Assembly (NCBI RefSeq): GCF_003667575.1
Contig: NZ_RCUY01000011.1
Span: 280,344 to 344,343, forward strand
Origin: Mycetocola lacteus
GTDB lineage: Bacteria; Actinomycetota; Actinomycetes; Actinomycetales; Microbacteriaceae
Length of the DNA stretch: 64,000 nt
Direction: 5' to 3'
In this document: positions 63,401-64,000 of the stretch, piece after piece
Position numbering within the stretch: position 1 is the stretch's first letter
Layout of the letters: each line of letters begins with the position of its first letter
Position numbers and translations under genes: made by a program
Notes under the pieces: generated by a model
Database searches by the model: none
Seen by the model: only the letters and a program-made list of their open reading frames with translations
What the model was told of the DNA's origin: nothing

Positions 63401-64000
63401 GATAGTCGAAGAAGTCGGCGGTACGGCTGGTCTGGTTCGCGGTGAGCCGCAGGGTCGCCTCGGAGAGCACGGGCACGCCGGTGTTGGATAGGCGCACGGT
63501 GACCGTGGAACCCTCGCCGGACTCATAGACCGAGGTCCGGTCCCCCGAGGCGGTAATCCAGTCGGTGGAGCGGGCAATGGACGGCAGCAGCGCCGCCACA
63601 ACGATGTCGCGGTGGGTGTGCTGAACCAGGGTGGTCGGCGCATTGGGGGCCACATCGCTCACCCGGTTGGTGACATCGGCCGTGGCGCGCACCGACTGAA
63701 TGTTGGCGGCCGGTCCGATGATGCGCTCGCCGTCGCTGCGGCGGTTATCACGCAGGGTGTACTCGCCCACCACACTCACCGTACGCTGGGCCACATTGGT
63801 GCTACCCAGCGCGGGAAGCCCCGGCACGGTGACCTCATATCCCACCACATTGGCGGGGGCCGCAAGGGTCAGCTCTCCGGCGGCGACGGGCACCGTCTGG
63901 GTGGTTCCGTTCTCCAGTGCGACGACCACCGAGATGCCCGCGGGGTTCGTGTTGAAGCGCAGTCCGGTCAGGTCAAACGCCTCGGCCACCGGGAGGGAGG
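57477..64000 (-). CDS. Giant cell-wall-anchored repeat protein, N-terminus beyond the window
   Basis: At least 2173 residues are visible, and the frame is open to the right edge (a GTG at 63989 lies inside the frame and is probably not the start). The long N-terminal part consists of beta-rich segments, each with Thr/Ser/Asp-rich strands, resembling adhesin stalk domains (recurring RTHL, VTNR and GVTVT-like strands). Near the end come about four DUF5979-like modules with recurring GLPVGAECVVTETESGG-type motifs and paired Cys. The last 40 residues are a sorting signal: LGSTG (an LPxTG variant), a hydrophobic helix and RRRGR. The protein should be exported and linked by sortase to peptidoglycan, probably for adhesion. 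No sortase gene is visible. The terminator lies just downstream. Confidence 0.88.
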   Translation of the reverse strand, partial: SLPVAEAFDLTGLRFNTNPAGISVVVALENGTTQTVPVAAGELTLAAPANVVGYEVTVPGLPALGSTNVAQRTVSVVGEYTLRDNRRSDGERIIGPAANIQSVRATADVTNRVSDVAPNAPTTLVQHTHRDIVVAALLPSIARSTDWITASGDRTSVYESGEGSTVTVRLSNTGVPVLSEATLRLTANQTSRTADFFDYQQLTAIPEVVFPAGSTRASIRYNYATAPVAGEAQEFVAGAVVPGPEGDERTLGEIIGITITFYATDGGGISGNCALDDDGCAARVILSSALRDTRLSNGQPISAPSGNPGTTLVEFDGTVVATAATGARITENLPTASITLVKPQFTAKLSKNLGSDADRIVYPLTGEARAGDVFDPEIDPQNYRDHALRLSASTSPSAGATEDQGPTGLTISDPQTTPTNANLKSNPFNTIKLSALSSQAAVCTDANGGTVASTTSYKVWVLGTGTSPTVTKVDYTDGMELDRVVGFEVTILPAEPAARFPVTIDCDLPAGTTVTFRNEQLSGPVKVDPNLIGSSDTPGLLTVGNTAEVRTGINTATATGGDAMFLLDLARASVFKDYASGAKKYGIQGQESPTAFLLAGVPESERSVRVRMTDGPHSGSSLDVFALTGLRDARVGPDQKMTITMNDIDGNPIGPVGEVEASTSHKGEELSAEDIEDSQSAGYLDFQRVDREIEWSGSWVGFDSARVFSVQVEVTRADPTVALQRFGAFSVVADMKLRTHLLTNPAAIVNGSLAGIIKRNRATLTSMNEPGGWTTGIVGTADFTVYAADQLFGDATARWQGTLAENYLVAQHQSPSHVVLTASNKTALGVDGVPPANQWSATGSIAVGVDSIAVGVGNGPGTATNDPFAITDFTGIELVTWPDREGAPSSGGQPANNKVAGVIHYLFADGTTLDVPAPVNAQPATLNPPSDRFADVVGVHITWSEEGKRVGLNRPTAVVQGELRFFTNLRDYVRTGYTYRFVAGVPDELASDQSIDGATQIPGETVTQQANLTANYAARMGNVTPLDLTVDSANLAIDVAASSVNAAVSVTGTGTLNRDLLPNRTWVLVTQNTGNIPVRSLRMATAAEFLDGAHWPSADPDGYTLEPGSALDAFDVQRVQVRYPVGAVTARVWVRGEDGKWSDAITAADNADLTLPSTGDGPKTWAEATGFRVQFDGDENTRQRILKRSIGALNIESKLRTHLRSDPTEVSPATDLPSGASQWIVGMTGGGASFMDTFTVPLAEVTNARGETPIYPGTPAPLVRKYAGRYDPVTNTGTTTANANPGSWVNFFVVLQNNANASSNLYDLTAIDVLPPELAYNAVFPSSEWRVTSAPEGVSRTPEMTLVPGDRDSMRWTWPADNVLRPGEKIVIQVPLQMSDGVASGSSGTNTARLVGSGILGALPASVCADESSANANCVSTANANFLQNDSVRAESYINAEIGGSETEARTVCDPSTNAEWPDGDWVRNPCIALTTAGATLTYRAKLINSGNSALSQFRFVDELPAIGDTGAVLETARNSQWTAALVPGSVRLLGGAEAEAIGARGDAVISAEGVRYSSTGNACRVAPDAFGGAHTLACDAGTWSGTASTTTHALGADIVFADDARMLGGEFVVVEFDVTVPVTSTTPRVAWNSVAATGRVNTASSWLPAAESPRSGARAQDSELTLTLDLRDDPVTRWHLGSTGYELDYACLAPGAESPVTGTASFAGISAVDQTLSTTLTGLPLGASCSIVDQRYQPTGTTAPGQYGSVSAGTTGYGFSTDPEDALVLGTTLADNVIATTNAFAEAVVTLAVEVDGDATFLPADAPFEVAMSCTFAGITENYGPFSLVPGDTQRVDGLPVGVTCTPAETNSRGAATVTATLNTEAVPLDADRAFDAETLEPGTHDVVFLNTFNAGGDLTVLKRVETPSVTTTVGDARFTVVCTLAGAPIALGDVGTFTLAIAAGETTASRAIAGLPVGAECVVTETESGGANIAAPERTVTILDGEPVTVEMLNTYSPASLELTKVLTGPGAGESRVPGSFEARATCTRELTVGGAAVTVTDHDALTVLRPGTAVRIDALPEGSVCTITEPDLRGAESVSIDPVTPGVADQQSAANTARVALVGPGADGHPIPTAVRVTNTYAATPVVAGPGGSALGSTGANHALGLGALALATLLAGLGAFFFRRRGRTE

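Overview
The window is chromosomal DNA from a high-GC actinobacterium, most probably a member of the Microbacteriaceae. The evidence is the strong G/C third-position bias, the frequent GTG starts, the order eno - ftsB/divIC - DUF501, a stand-alone polymerase-I-like enzyme without a 5' nuclease, and an actinobacterial-style NDH-2. I see no phage, insertion sequence, CRISPR array or rRNA. The species cannot be fixed from the sequence alone.

Layout. 1-8.9 kb: membrane quality-control genes (htpX-lemA), an Ig-like-repeat membrane protein, an A-family polymerase, a hydrolase, a DUF5684 protein, an SPFH protein and an ankyrin lipoprotein. 9-24.5 kb: housekeeping genes, namely an unusual tRNA with anticodon UAA, ndh, DUF501, ftsB, eno, hisS, mazG, nhaA, a GT39-like glycosyltransferase, mfd, an NTF2-like protein, pth and rplY. 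24.7-40.8 kb: a hexuronate catabolic region. It holds a seven-gene minus-strand operon (solute-binding protein, two permeases, two TIM-barrel epimerase-like proteins, a Gfo/Idh/MocA oxidoreductase, uxuB), a divergent LacI regulator, uxaC, gnd, a GntR regulator and manD. UxaC, UxuB and ManD together convert D-glucuronate to fructuronate, mannonate and 2-keto-3-deoxygluconate. The cluster has no recognisable glycoside hydrolase, so the Gfo/Idh plus epimerase pair may open glucuronides by an oxidative route (inference).

Inside that region, at 36.9-38.5 kb, lies a lower-GC islet with a two-gene module: a two-helix membrane protein with a GAF-like domain, translationally coupled to a 68-residue protein. 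A second, partly decayed copy follows it. I do not recognise this module and rate it the best candidate for something undescribed.

40.9-57.4 kb: a glutaredoxin-like protein, an acetyltransferase, a TetR regulator divergent from a small membrane protein with two matching operators, prs, glmU, tRNA-Gln, a MarR regulator, the methionine ABC importer metQ-metN-metI, an MFS exporter with a GntR regulator divergent from poxB, an iron-sulfur-less HhH-GPD glycosylase, an ABC-F ATPase, an LCP ligase-like protein and a VOC-fold protein. The window ends with a very large cell-wall-anchored repeat protein that runs off the right edge.

A recurring oddity is duplication at or near gene ends and in-frame minisatellites. 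The last codons of uxaC are repeated exactly in 48-bp units. poxB is followed in frame by a synonymously diverged second copy of its own membrane-binding tail. mazG and the glycosylase carry short in-frame repeats.
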